A stretch of 64,000 bases of DNA from the NCBI GenBank assembly GCA_012744475.1, contig JAAYBV010000034.1, forward strand, positions 1-64,000. Reading direction: 5' to 3'. This document shows, one piece after another, positions 26,171 to 35,129 of the stretch. The stretch's first letter is position 1. Every line of letters starts with the position of its first letter. The translations under genes were made by a program, and so were the position numbers. The notes under the pieces were generated by a model. That model was not told the DNA's origin. It saw only the letters and a program-made list of their open reading frames with translations, and ran no database searches. Source of the DNA: Phycisphaerae bacterium (GTDB lineage Bacteria > Planctomycetota > Phycisphaerae > Sedimentisphaerales > Anaerobacaceae).

Positions 26171-27205
26171 TCAGGCTTTGACGAGGCGAGAGTTCTCCGC
26201 GGCCTCGGCGCCGATGGCCTTGAGGAATTTCTCTTCGACGTGTTTTTCGATCTTCTGCCGCTCGGCCTTGGTCTTGCCGGCCAGAGGGACCTGACCGCCG
26301 GCATAGGTCAGATGGCCTCCGCCGGTGCCTTTGCGAAAGACCATGCGCTTCATCACGTTCTCGGCGACGTTGCTCTCTTCGGAGGTGCGGATGGAGATCA
26401 GGAGTTTCTCGTTCCACAGGCCGGTGCACATCGTCCAAGCCGTCTCGTCTTCGCGCAGCAGCAGGTCGGCCACTTCGGCGATCATGTCGGGATTGTCGAT
26501 CTCGCCCAGTTCGGTAATGATGGCCGGACCCTGGACGCGAGCGTTTCGCAGGGCGTTCGCCAGCATCTGGTAATACACCCTCGGCACCTTCCCCCGCTGG
26601 ATGACGCTGAGCATGCGTTTGTTGGCGAACGGGTAGAGGAACTGGATGGCCTCGATGTCCGCCCGGGTGGCCTCGCGGCCGAGGTCCTGGGTGTCGGAGC
26701 GAATCCCATAGAGCAGCGCCGTAGCCAGGGGCGTTTCCGGTGTGATCCCCGCTTCGATGAGATACTCCACGAAAACCGTCGAGGTCGAGCCGTAGCCACT
26801 GCGGATGTCCGTGAAGGGGACCGCCCGCGTCAGCCGGCGGATCGGATGGTGATCGATAACGATGTTGGGCAGCAATTGCGTCGGCAGGGAGTTGTTTCCG
26901 GTGCCCGGCTGCGTGTCCACCATCGCCAGCAGGTCGAACTTGCTGTAATCGATCTCCTCGCAGTTGCGCAGATTCAGGCCGAGATACTTGACGAGGGCCC
27001 GGTTCTCCCCGCGTCCGACGGTCCCGCCGCAGGTGATGGAACACTGGAGATTGGCCAGGCTGTTGGCCAGCTTGCGCAGGGCGACCGCCGAGGCGATGCA
27101 GTCCGGATCGGGGTTGTCCTGGATGATGATGAGCAAGTAGGTCTTGCCCGAAAACAGCTCGGTCAACTTCTGAAGCTTTGGACCCGTCTTATCAGCCGCT
27201 CTCAT
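26171..27205 (-). CDS. DHH family phosphoesterase (NrnA-like)
   Basis: Two-metal phosphoesterase of 344 residues. The DHH domain has NPDPDCIASA, the Asp of MVDTQPG and the DHHP signature (VIDHHP). The DHHA1 domain has the GGGHLTYAGG substrate loop. The architecture matches bacterial NrnA-type enzymes that degrade short oligonucleotides or pAp, but the exact substrate is not certain. The gap before the PIG-L gene downstream is about 200 bp and holds no gene. Confidence 0.85.
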   Translation of the reverse strand: MRAADKTGPKLQKLTELFSGKTYLLIIIQDNPDPDCIASAVALRKLANSLANLQCSITCGGTVGRGENRALVKYLGLNLRNCEEIDYSKFDLLAMVDTQPGTGNNSLPTQLLPNIVIDHHPIRRLTRAVPFTDIRSGYGSTSTVFVEYLIEAGITPETPLATALLYGIRSDTQDLGREATRADIEAIQFLYPFANKRMLSVIQRGKVPRVYYQMLANALRNARVQGPAIITELGEIDNPDMIAEVADLLLREDETAWTMCTGLWNEKLLISIRTSEESNVAENVMKRMVFRKGTGGGHLTYAGGQVPLAGKTKAERQKIEKHVEEKFLKAIGAEAAENSRLVKA

Positions 27206-27319
27206 GCAAGAGACCTTATTCCCTGCCCACTCCGGTACTGGAGCCGAACCGACGCTTCGGCCCGATCACAAAGGGTTGTATTGTACAAGCCGTCCGCGTT
27301 CGGGGATAGCCCTGTCGCG

Positions 27320-27928
27320 CTATTTGCCCTTGCGAAACGGCCGGAGAAACCGCTCCAGCCCGATGAAGCGACAGTCCTTCTTGATCGGAAAGACGCCTCT
27401 TTCCACGAAGCCAACTTCCTCGACGGAGTAGAACGCCTTCGGATTGTACGCCTTGACCAGTTCCACGACCGCGCCGACCTCCCGGCGAGGCACGATGGTG
27501 AAAATGACCTGCACCGGGCCGGCGGCCCCCTCGCCGTCCAGGCTGGTCACGCCGTAGTCGCTCTTTCGCAGACGATCTACCAGGGCATGGGCGCCCCGCT
27601 GCGTGATGATGCGGATCAGCACGATCCCCAGTGAGAGTTTCTCGGCCACCCGCATGCCCACGTAGTTGCCCGTGGCGAAGCCGCCCGCATAGGCCAGGTA
27701 GCAGATCCAGTTCGAGAGGTTCTGCATGATCTGGCCGATCGCCAGGATCCAGATCAGCACCTCGAAGAAACCAGCCACCGGCGCCAGATACTTGAAGCCC
27801 CGGGAGACGAAGATCAGACGCACCGTCCCCAGGGTCACGTCGCAGATTCTCGCCAGGAAGATCAACGCAGGCAAGATCCCCCAAGCGAAGAGGTTGGATT
27901 CCGTTAGCGAAGCGACGATAGACATCAT
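27320..27928 (-). CDS. UPF0316 membrane protein (DUF5698/DUF2179)
   Basis: Protein of 202 residues with three or four N-terminal transmembrane helices (about 15-85, including FLARICDVTLGTVRLIFVSRG, a recognisable family segment). A cytoplasmic DUF2179-like domain at about 110-190 has VIFTIVPRREVGAVVELVKAYNPKAFYSVEEV. No transport or enzymatic role is established for the family. It lies between the DHH and CorA genes, all in one direction, with gaps of 110-170 nt. Confidence 0.85.
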   Translation of the reverse strand: MMSIVASLTESNLFAWGILPALIFLARICDVTLGTVRLIFVSRGFKYLAPVAGFFEVLIWILAIGQIMQNLSNWICYLAYAGGFATGNYVGMRVAEKLSLGIVLIRIITQRGAHALVDRLRKSDYGVTSLDGEGAAGPVQVIFTIVPRREVGAVVELVKAYNPKAFYSVEEVGFVERGVFPIKKDCRFIGLERFLRPFRKGK

Positions 27929-28095
27929 GGCAAACCGGATTCGATACGTTCGTTCACAAGAAATCCGGGAACGTTTTCCCGTAACGATTCGCCGCGTCGA
28001 GACGACGGCGTTCGTCGGGACGACCGACCGCGATTTCTGTCATATCCGGTCGGGCAGGATTAGGCAAGCCCTTTCTCCCGCACTCTGCCGTTGCG

Positions 28096-29181
28096 TCAAA
28101 GCCATCTCCTTCTGCGGAAATACAACAGCATGATCGAGGCCACGACGATCATCACCGCCCATATGGCGGCATATCCATAGCGCCATCTCAGCTCCGGCAT
28201 GTGCTCGAAATTCATGCCATAGACCCCGGCGATGAAGGTCAGCGGTATGAACAGGGTCGCGATGATGGTCAGCACCTTCATCACTGCGTTCGTCCGGTTG
28301 CTGAGACTCGACAGATAGATGTCCAGCATGCCCGAGACCATTTCGCGGAAACTCTCGATCGTATCGATGATCAGGACGGTGTGGTCGTACAAGTCTCTCA
28401 GGTAGAGGCTCGTCGACTCGGCAACCAGGGCCGATTCGCTTCGCTGGAGACTGCCGATGAGTTCGCGCAGAGGCCAGATCGACCGACGAAGGGTGATCAT
28501 CTCGCGTTTGAGGCTGTGAATCTTCTGAAGCGTCTTCTGGTCCGCTTCTCTGACCAGTTCCCCCTCCAGATTCTCGATCTTCTCGCCGAGCTTCTCGAGT
28601 ATGACGAAGTAGCCGTCGACGATGGCATCGACCAGAGAGTAAGCGAGGAAATCGGCGCCGAGCTTCCGGATCCGGCCCTTCGCATTCCGGATTCGATCGC
28701 GAACGTAATCGAAGACGTCGCCGACGGTCTCCTGAAACGACAGCACGAAGTTGGGCCCGATGATCAGGCTGACCTGCTCGGTCTCGACCGCCTGAGAGTC
28801 CTCGCTAAAGCTGAGCATCTTCACGACGATGAAGAGGTTCTTCTCGTAATCCTCGAACTTCGGGCGCTGGCCGGTGCTGAGAATGTCTTCGAGGAGCAGA
28901 GGATGGAGGTCGAAGGCCTTGCCGAGTTTCTCGATCACGCTGACGTCGTGCAGACCGTCGACGTTGATCCACGTCACGGTGGGCGTCTGGCGGAACGGCA
29001 AACACTCCTCCGGCGAGGCCACCTGCTTTTCCTGCACGTGCTGCTCGTCGTAGTCGATCACGGTGATCCGAACCGATTCGACCTGCTGTTCCCCCGTGTA
29101 GACGAGGGTTCCGGGAGGCAATCCGGCCTTCCTCGAGCGTTTCGCGACCGCTCGGCGCCTCGATTTCGGCTTGGCAGTCAT
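28096..29181 (-). CDS. corA: CorA-type magnesium/cobalt transporter
   Basis: Inner-membrane divalent cation channel. A large N-terminal cytoplasmic alpha/beta domain and a long helix lead to two C-terminal transmembrane segments. The selectivity motif YGMNF follows the first (FIAGVYGMNFEHMPEL). The Lys/Arg-rich end (YFRRRRWL) is typical. 361 residues, close to family length. The first 18 residues are very basic. The gene follows the small LapA-like gene by 68 nt. Confidence 0.95.
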   Translation of the reverse strand: MTAKPKSRRRAVAKRSRKAGLPPGTLVYTGEQQVESVRITVIDYDEQHVQEKQVASPEECLPFRQTPTVTWINVDGLHDVSVIEKLGKAFDLHPLLLEDILSTGQRPKFEDYEKNLFIVVKMLSFSEDSQAVETEQVSLIIGPNFVLSFQETVGDVFDYVRDRIRNAKGRIRKLGADFLAYSLVDAIVDGYFVILEKLGEKIENLEGELVREADQKTLQKIHSLKREMITLRRSIWPLRELIGSLQRSESALVAESTSLYLRDLYDHTVLIIDTIESFREMVSGMLDIYLSSLSNRTNAVMKVLTIIATLFIPLTFIAGVYGMNFEHMPELRWRYGYAAIWAVMIVVASIMLLYFRRRRWL

Positions 29182-29249
29182 ATCGAACAGGCCCTTTCCA
29201 ACGGTAGATCACTCGATCCGATGCGCCCGGATGCGATCGGCGATCCGGA

Positions 29250-29480
29250 CTATGGTTTGGTCTTCCTTCTCAGGAAGTTCATGGCCACCAGAATGCCGGT
29301 GAGCAGGCCGAGAGCAAAGGTCAGTATGAGCAGCAGCGCACGCGACATCTCGATCCTCAGGAAGAAGATTCGCGCTTCGGCCATTTCCGTATTTTGCAGG
29401 AAGATGATGATCGCCATGACCGCGACGACAACCAGAGCGACGAGCTTGATCTTATCCTTCTTCTCCATCTTCATTGACAT
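29250..29480 (-). CDS. LapA-domain (DUF1049) small membrane protein
   Basis: Protein of 76 residues with two transmembrane helices (about 11-26 and 46-66). The FLQNTEMAEARIFFLRIEMS motif between them is characteristic of LapA/DUF1049 proteins, and a basic tail (LRRKTKP) follows. In proteobacteria LapA helps control lipopolysaccharide synthesis; here the role is unknown. Its start overlaps the upstream small gene by 10 nt. Confidence 0.8.
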   Translation of the reverse strand: MSMKMEKKDKIKLVALVVVAVMAIIIFLQNTEMAEARIFFLRIEMSRALLLILTFALGLLTGILVAMNFLRRKTKP

Positions 29481-29662
29481 TCTCCTTTCTTCAGTTCGGC
29501 GCGCAGTCTGGGCGACGCGTGCGGATACTCCCTGCGGATGAAGTCGACGAGCTTCTCGCGGACCTCACAGCGGAGGTCCCAGGCCAGCGCGGCTCCGGCC
29601 GCAAGCAGCGCTACGACCAGGGGCCAGAGCCATCTCTGCCGGCTCAACAGAATGTCCCACAT
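29471..29662 (-). CDS. Small single-pass membrane protein
   Basis: Protein of 63 residues with one hydrophobic helix (WPLVVALLAAGAALAW) and a charged C-terminal part (REKLVDFIRREYPHASPRLRAELKKG). It overlaps the LapA-like gene by 10 nt in another frame, which supports co-translation and argues that it is real. Family not recognised. Confidence 0.6.
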   Translation of the reverse strand: MWDILLSRQRWLWPLVVALLAAGAALAWDLRCEVREKLVDFIRREYPHASPRLRAELKKGECQ

Positions 29663-30005
29663 GTCCGTGTCCTCGATGACGACACCTCTCGTGCTCGAAC
29701 GCAGCCTGTCCGTGGCGTCACAAGCGATCGACCGGCGTTGTTTGGCTCGCCCCTCATGCTACAAAGGTCTCGGGATCGTGCAAGGACAAACTCCCTCCGG
29801 CAGACCTCCGTTGCCTCGGCGCAGCCCCTGAGACAGCGAGGTCTCACGAGCGATGAGGCGCCGTGGCCTGGCGCGTCGGGCACAATGTCGGACATACGAT
29901 GTGGGGTGCTGAAGGAGAATTCGCAGAGCCGTCACACGCTCCACGAGATGCCGGCAGATGCTCTCTCTGCGACTGCGGCTGTCAGTGACAATCGTCTGGG
30001 GACTG
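29663..30005. other. Intergenic region with no recognised gene
   Basis: About 340 bp between two minus-strand operons. A possible minus-strand promoter (TTGCAC, 16 bp, TAGCAT, around 29755-29783) could serve the small membrane proteins, but the match is modest. No tRNA, repeat or open frame with a recognisable product was seen. Confidence 0.4.
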
Positions 30006-30524
30006 TTACGCGCCGCCCTCGCCTTCCGCAGGCTGATTGGCGTCGGTCGTATCGACGGCTTCCCCCTGGTCCGGGGCAGCCGCCTCGGGCAGGCCGCCCT
30101 TCTGCAACTGCTCGATCAGAGCCTGCTGGTCGGCGACCACCGCTTTGAGGTTGTCGATCTGGTTTCGCAGCGCGGCCGTCGCGCTGACCTGGCCTTCAGC
30201 GCGCGTGCTCAGATGCGTGATCACCTGCTCGGCCTGCTGCGCCAGGGTGGCGGCCTTGTCTCGCTCCTGAGCCAGTTGATCGACCTGTTTCTGAAGCTCG
30301 TCGCGGGTCTGGCGCACCACGCCCAGTTCGCTCTTCAAATCGGAGATTTCCCGCCTCGCTCGCTCCAGACTCAGTTCGAGCTTCTTGACCGTGGCCTTGG
30401 CCTCGCGGGCATCCTTCTGCGCCTTCTCCAGATCGCCGTCACCGCATCCAGGCGTGACCAGCAGGGCTGCCGTCAGGAGCAAAACCCCTGTCGTGGAGGC
30501 CACCGCCTTTAACCGTCCCGTCAT
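30006..30524 (-). CDS. Coiled-coil lipoprotein
   Basis: Lipoprotein of 172 residues with a signal peptide ending in the lipobox-like VTPGC. A nearly uninterrupted coiled coil follows from about 33 to 145 (for example KKLELSLERARREISDLKSEL), then a short acidic tail. ATG 30524 overlaps the stop of the deoxyhypusine-synthase-like gene (30521) by 4 nt, so the two are translationally coupled. An envelope spacer or structural role is likely; no enzymatic motif is present. Confidence 0.75.
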   Translation of the reverse strand: MTGRLKAVASTTGVLLLTAALLVTPGCGDGDLEKAQKDAREAKATVKKLELSLERARREISDLKSELGVVRQTRDELQKQVDQLAQERDKAATLAQQAEQVITHLSTRAEGQVSATAALRNQIDNLKAVVADQQALIEQLQKGGLPEAAAPDQGEAVDTTDANQPAEGEGGA

Positions 30525-31570
30525 TTGCGCTCTCCTGTGGAAACCGGCTCGAAGAACCTGGCACACTGTCTGCGAGCCCGCTGTTCCCAGCCGCGCTTGT
30601 GGTAGGCGTAGCTGGCAATCAAAGGCAGCACGCTCGTCGCCTCCGCGTAGACCATCTGCTCGCACCCGGTGTCCACCTTGCCCCACGAGGTAGCCTCTTT
30701 CAGCGTGGAGCTGGAGCAGGCGCCGTCGCGGACGTCGGCCACGGTGATCTGTACGGCGTACTTGTGCATGTCCACCGAATGCCCGAGCACCTCGGCGCAG
30801 ACCACGGTGTCCTGGGCGAAGTTCTTGGACACCCCGCCGCCGATCATGAACAGTCCGGAGACGTTGGAGCGTATTTTGATCTCCGTCAGCTCGCGGAAAT
30901 CCTTCACCGAGTCGATCGAGACGTGCCGGTCGGGGTTCTCGACCTGGTGCTTGACGAGGCCGAAGCCTGCGCTGGAATCGGAGAAGGCCGGGCAGAAGAT
31001 CGGCACGTCGCACTCGTAGGCCGCCTGGACCAGCGAGTCTTTCTTCTTGGCGTGCCGGGTCAGGTACTTGCCCATCTCTCGGATGAATTCGCGTGACGAA
31101 TGGGACCGCTTCTCCAGGCCGTCGGCAATCTTCTTGATCGTCTCGTCGCAGACCTGGAGCTGTTCCTCGTCGATGAACGTGTCATAGATCCGGTCGATGT
31201 ACAGCTCCCGGAGCTTGTTGTCGTCCACGAACGGGCTGCCTTTGTAGTGCCGAAACCCGATGGCCTCGAAGAAGTCCATGTCGACGATCGTGGCTCCGGT
31301 CGCGACGATCGCGTCGACCATGTTGTGCCGGACCATGTCGATGTAGACCTGCATGCATCCGCCGGCACTGGTGCTTCCGGCGATGCACAGCATGATCGTG
31401 CAGTCCTTGTCTTCGATCATCATGCTGAGGATGTCGGCGGCCCGGGCTGTGTCCCTGGCCGTGAACGACATCTTGCGCATCGCATCCACAATGGCCGTGG
31501 CATCAAAGGTCTTGATATCGACGTGTTCAATCAACTCTTTGAGCAGGTCCTTCTTCTTCATGTCCTTCAC
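30521..31570 (-). CDS. Deoxyhypusine-synthase-like NAD-dependent aminobutyltransferase
   Basis: Homologue of deoxyhypusine synthase, 349 residues. Recognisable elements are AGSTSAGG, the SSAGFGL and MIGGGVSKNFAQD NAD-binding segments, and the catalytic-lysine region TSWGKVD near residue 312. Bacteria lack hypusinated eIF5A, so the acceptor must differ. A homologue in the cyanobacterium Anabaena (speY) makes homospermidine, which is the leading hypothesis here, supported by the pyruvoyl-dependent arginine decarboxylase gene 150 nt upstream. The enzymes between agmatine and putrescine are not in this window. Confidence 0.85.
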   Translation of the reverse strand: MKDMKKKDLLKELIEHVDIKTFDATAIVDAMRKMSFTARDTARAADILSMMIEDKDCTIMLCIAGSTSAGGCMQVYIDMVRHNMVDAIVATGATIVDMDFFEAIGFRHYKGSPFVDDNKLRELYIDRIYDTFIDEEQLQVCDETIKKIADGLEKRSHSSREFIREMGKYLTRHAKKKDSLVQAAYECDVPIFCPAFSDSSAGFGLVKHQVENPDRHVSIDSVKDFRELTEIKIRSNVSGLFMIGGGVSKNFAQDTVVCAEVLGHSVDMHKYAVQITVADVRDGACSSSTLKEATSWGKVDTGCEQMVYAEATSVLPLIASYAYHKRGWEQRARRQCARFFEPVSTGERK

Positions 31571-31659
31571 CCTATCTCATTCGTTTGATCGTGGCCGGCA
31601 TCGCCACGCATGTCGGTTGCCTTTCGTATCCAGACCCTCTCCCCAGGCCGAGGCCGATG

Positions 31660-31687
31660 GTAGGGGCGAATAACCACTCGCCCCTCC
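31660..31687. repeat. Dispersed GGGGCGAAT-palindrome, copy 4
   Basis: GTAGGGGCGAATAACCACTC followed by GCCCCTCC, an imperfect palindrome between the arginine decarboxylase and deoxyhypusine-synthase-like genes. In the transcript it would form a hairpin between the two cistrons. Confidence 0.75.
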
Positions 31688-31719
31688 GCGCCGCCATCAC
31701 AGGGACAGACAAGCGATGG

Positions 31720-32274
31720 CTATCGGTCGAAGATAAACATCGCAATCGCCACCACGGTGGTCCAGAGGCCTCTCTTGCCCCGGGCGGTTTGCGTGATGTT
31801 CGACGTGCGAATGATCAGCCCACTGGACTTGTAGACCTGTTCCTTCTCCGACCATGCCTTGTTCGGATCGACTTCGAGACCCAGCGTGGTCCCGAGCATG
31901 CCGGCCGCCAGGTCCTCCGACAGATCGGCGGCTACGTGCTGGTCCATGCCGTGGCCGTGAACCTCGCTGAGATACCCCCATTTTCTTCCGTCTTTCGGAA
32001 CGGCGATGCCCACCGAAGCGGCGACCAGACGGCCGTGCTCGTCCGTGTCGGCACGGGCCATCACGCAGAAGCACACCTCCCCCGGCGTCAGTTCCTCCAG
32101 ACCCCTCTCTCGGCTGATGATCCTGCATTTGGGAGGCAGAATCGAGGAGACCTGGACCAGGTTCTGCTGGGCCACGCCGGCCTTTCTCAGTGCTTCCTCG
32201 AACGACTTGAGCTGGTACTTGTGTCGTCCGACACCCTTGGTCAGGAAGACTTTCGAGGGAACCATGTTCTGCAT
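31720..32274 (-). CDS. Pyruvoyl-dependent arginine decarboxylase
   Basis: Converts arginine to agmatine; the proenzyme cleaves itself at a Ser-Ser bond to form the pyruvoyl group. The cleavage region VSSILPPKCRII is present, as are the N-terminal MVPSKVFLTKGVGRHKYQL and the GEVCFCVMA stretch of the PvlArgDC family. Start set at ATG 32274, preceded by AAAGGAGGTGAAA; upstream in-frame codons are non-coding leader. The length of 184 residues fits the family. The promoter is at 32342-32369. With the next gene it suggests a polyamine operon. Confidence 0.92.
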   Translation of the reverse strand: MQNMVPSKVFLTKGVGRHKYQLKSFEEALRKAGVAQQNLVQVSSILPPKCRIISRERGLEELTPGEVCFCVMARADTDEHGRLVAASVGIAVPKDGRKWGYLSEVHGHGMDQHVAADLSEDLAAGMLGTTLGLEVDPNKAWSEKEQVYKSSGLIIRTSNITQTARGKRGLWTTVVAIAMFIFDR

Positions 32275-32341
32275 TTTCACCTCCTTTACCACTTCTTGAG
32301 GACCTGTAGGTCTGCCAACCCAACGTTCGATCAGGCAGCGA

Positions 32342-32369
32342 ATTATAAAGAGCGACGACACCTTGGCAA
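32342..32369 (-). promoter_or_regulatory. Promoter of the arginine decarboxylase operon
   Basis: Minus strand TTGCCA (complement of 32364-32369), 16-bp spacer, perfect TATAAT (complement of 32342-32347). It gives a leader of about 60 nt ending in a strong AAAGGAGGTG ribosome binding site. Confidence 0.65.
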
Positions 32370-32378
32370 CGAAAATTT

Positions 32379-33518
32379 TCAGAACATCAGATAGCTCCTG
32401 GCCTTGGCAAGCCTGGCGCCGACGCGGCCGATGTCCTCCAGACCTCGGATTCGCCGGGTGGCCCGCTGGCTGACGATGCGGTCGACGGTCAACGGCCCCA
32501 GCCCGGGCACGCGAAGCAGTTCCAGACGCGAAGCACGGTTCACATCCAACGGGAACACCTCCGGGTGATTCCGGGCCCAGACTTCTTTCGGATCGGCGTC
32601 GAGCGACAGGCGTCCCCGAGGATCGAAGACGATGTCGGCGTCCTTGAAGCCGTACTTGCGCAGGAGGAAATCCACCTGGTAGAGGCGATGCTCGCGGACG
32701 AAGGCCTGAGTCGGATCGGATGATTTGGTCGGGTCGCTATCAAGCGAGGCATCGCCGACGCCGCGCTGATAGGCGCTGAAATAGATGCGCTGCATCCGCA
32801 GCCGGTCATAGAGGCCGCCCATGTACTTGACGATCTCGGCATCGGATTCCCCGGCGGCCCCGACGATGAACTGCGTGGTCTGTTTGACCCTGGCAAACCG
32901 GGTCCCCCGCGCCGTCAGGCGGCTGATCAGCTTGATCGGCTCGATGATGTCGCGGATGTAGTTCTTGCGGCTCGAAAGCATGGCGAGGTGCTTGTGCCCC
33001 GGGGTTTCGATGTTCAGAGAAACGGCGCTGGCCAGCGAGACGGCTTCTTCGATGGCCGCGGCGCTGGAGCCGGGAATGACCTTCAGGTGAATGTATCCCT
33101 TGAACCCGTGTCGGCGGCGCAGCAGTCGGGCGGTGGTGGTGAGCCGGTCCATTGTCGCATCGGGCGAGCCGATGACGCCGGAACTGAGGAACAGGCCGAA
33201 GACTTTCTTGCGGCGGTAGTAATCCAGAAACACCCGCGCAGTCTCCTCCGGACTGAGGCTGCATCGGCGGATGTCCTGTTGCTCCCGCAGCGGGCAGTAC
33301 TTGCAGTCGTTGGTGCAGACGTTGGAGATCAGACTCTTGAACAGGACGCTCCGTCCGCCGTCGGGCAGCGTGACCGGGTAGATCCATCGGCCGTCCTGGC
33401 CACGACGACGACCTTCCTCCCTGTTCGTCCCGCAGGCGCAGGCCAAGTCATACTGCGCATCGGAGCTGAGAATCTCAAGCTTGTCCCGCGTGTCCGGCTT
33501 GGCTACAATCCCAATCAT
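32379..33518 (-). CDS. Radical SAM protein of the putative DNA modification/repair type
   Basis: Radical SAM enzyme of about 379 residues. The [4Fe-4S] motif is C-TND-C-KY-C, preceded by an accessory Cys pair (LACACGTN). A helix-hairpin-helix-like DNA-binding element sits near the C-terminus (LLRVPGLGPLTVDRIVSQR). This is the family annotated as 'putative DNA modification/repair radical SAM protein', normally encoded beside a uracil-DNA-glycosylase-like partner. No such partner is visible here. Start set at ATG 33518 (MIGIVAKPDTRDKLEIL), the usual family N-terminus. Confidence 0.85.
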   Translation of the reverse strand: MIGIVAKPDTRDKLEILSSDAQYDLACACGTNREEGRRRGQDGRWIYPVTLPDGGRSVLFKSLISNVCTNDCKYCPLREQQDIRRCSLSPEETARVFLDYYRRKKVFGLFLSSGVIGSPDATMDRLTTTARLLRRRHGFKGYIHLKVIPGSSAAAIEEAVSLASAVSLNIETPGHKHLAMLSSRKNYIRDIIEPIKLISRLTARGTRFARVKQTTQFIVGAAGESDAEIVKYMGGLYDRLRMQRIYFSAYQRGVGDASLDSDPTKSSDPTQAFVREHRLYQVDFLLRKYGFKDADIVFDPRGRLSLDADPKEVWARNHPEVFPLDVNRASRLELLRVPGLGPLTVDRIVSQRATRRIRGLEDIGRVGARLAKARSYLMF

Positions 33519-33685
33519 ACCTGCCCCAATCCCATCCCTGTCCACAGGGCAACGCACCGAGAACCGCAGGTGCCGACAGGTATTCTACAGCCGGGGTGGA
33601 TGCTCGAAAAGCGCTAAGAGCGGAGATTTGGCGAAAACAGGCTGCCTGTACGCGATCGCCGGGTTGGCCATCCGAGCCCAACAAC

Positions 33686-34957
33686 TCAGATCAGCAATCG
33701 GATGCGGTCATCCAGGGCCCTCTGGTCGGTGGCGAAGGCGCCAAACGCACTGAGATTCATCAGAGCGTCGAGACCGACGTCGCCTCGCAAGAGCCGCTCT
33801 TGCCATCTCGCCAGGACAGGAATCTTCCCGTCGGCCGTCGCCGTGTCAATGTCTTGCGTCGACCACTCCGGCAGGAAATCCTCGAAGCCATGCCGGGCAA
33901 AATAGGACTGTACGTCCTCGGGGGTCATGCTGTCCACATCCTCGCGCAGGAGGCCTTCGACGCAGCCCCTGAACGCCTGAGGGACGTTCCAGAGCGTCGT
34001 GGCGTCGAAGTCCTCGAAGCGGATGCCGTCCGCCAATTGAACATCCGGGTCGGTGTCAATCTGGGGCGACAACCGCGAGGCGGGGCTTTCTTCGTATTGC
34101 GCCGCAGCCTTCGTGGGCATCGTCAGGACGTCGAGCCCCGTCAGGGCCGCGACCTGCGAGCCATCGCGCATACTGGCGCCGATCAAGAGCGAGCGTGTCC
34201 GACCGGCGTCCCTCAGGCCGATCAACATCCGTTGCGTCGCCAGCGTCGCCTTCTCTCCGACGTTCCGTCCATCCCCCAGCCCGTTGTCGGCAACGAACGC
34301 ATTGAGCCTGCCCATGAAGACGTTGACGAACCGCGGCTGGGCGATCAAGGCGGCGGCGTAATTCTGCCGGGCGGAGAAGCCCAGAGTGAAGTTGACCGGG
34401 ATGCCTTCGGCCCCCAGCCTTCGCGCCGCCAGCAGGCCGGCCGGCGTCAGCGGCACCTTCACGTAGAAGCGCTCCGGGCAGATGTCGTAGTACCGCCTGC
34501 CGTACGCGACCGAACGCTCCACATCATGACCGAGGTCCGTGTGCAGTTCCACGCTCACGTGCGCATCGAACATCTCGACCAGTCGCAGGGCGTGGTAGGC
34601 GTTCAGGACAAACGCGATCTCCAGTATCAGTCCCGAGGAATACGGCGACTCGTCAATCCCGGGCGCGACCCGCCGAATCGCTTTGGCCACTTCGCGGACG
34701 AATCCGTCGTACAGCCCCTTCTGAATCTCCTTGTTGAGCAGCGTGTTGTTGGTTGTCAACGCCTCGAATTCACAACACCAAAGCGTTTTGGCCTCGTCGA
34801 TATCCCCGGTGTCCAGCCACAATCGAGTGCCCAGCGCGCGCACCTTCTGCCAGATTGGTTTCTCGCGAAACCCCAGCTCGGGGCCGCCAAACTGATGGGA
34901 GAAGTCACGACGGGCCAGATCATATGCCAGTTCGGCAATTGCTTCCGTGTCAATCAT
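33686..34957 (-). CDS. Transaldolase family protein
   Basis: Protein of 423 residues, longer than classic TalB/TalC proteins. The TIM-barrel contains LWLDTGDIDEAKTLW at the N-terminus and the Schiff-base lysine in RFYVKVPLTPAGLLAARRL, followed by GIPVNFTLGFSARQNYAA. A C-terminal extension of about 120 residues is unassigned. It may transfer dihydroxyacetone units between sugar phosphates or act on another ketose. ATG 34957 follows GAAGGAG. The leader contains a 7-bp hairpin (34986-35004, CGAACGC/GCGTTCG). Confidence 0.85.
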   Translation of the reverse strand: MIDTEAIAELAYDLARRDFSHQFGGPELGFREKPIWQKVRALGTRLWLDTGDIDEAKTLWCCEFEALTTNNTLLNKEIQKGLYDGFVREVAKAIRRVAPGIDESPYSSGLILEIAFVLNAYHALRLVEMFDAHVSVELHTDLGHDVERSVAYGRRYYDICPERFYVKVPLTPAGLLAARRLGAEGIPVNFTLGFSARQNYAAALIAQPRFVNVFMGRLNAFVADNGLGDGRNVGEKATLATQRMLIGLRDAGRTRSLLIGASMRDGSQVAALTGLDVLTMPTKAAAQYEESPASRLSPQIDTDPDVQLADGIRFEDFDATTLWNVPQAFRGCVEGLLREDVDSMTPEDVQSYFARHGFEDFLPEWSTQDIDTATADGKIPVLARWQERLLRGDVGLDALMNLSAFGAFATDQRALDDRIRLLI

Positions 34958-35129
34958 TGCCGTTCTCCTTCCCTGAAGCGCCACCCGAACGCGAAAGGCG
35001 TTCGGTATACGTCCGATAGGTCCTGTCGGCCTTATACTTGCTACTACTACGGCGCCGGCGGGTGCGGAGTTTGGCAATTGGCCCAAAACGGTTGAGAGAC
35101 TTGGGGTCCCGGGGCAGCCAACAATGGCC

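Noticed and set aside
29663-30005. tRNA or small RNA gene in the 340-bp gap
   Set aside because: No cloverleaf, T-loop (GGTTCRA) or terminator was found on either strand.
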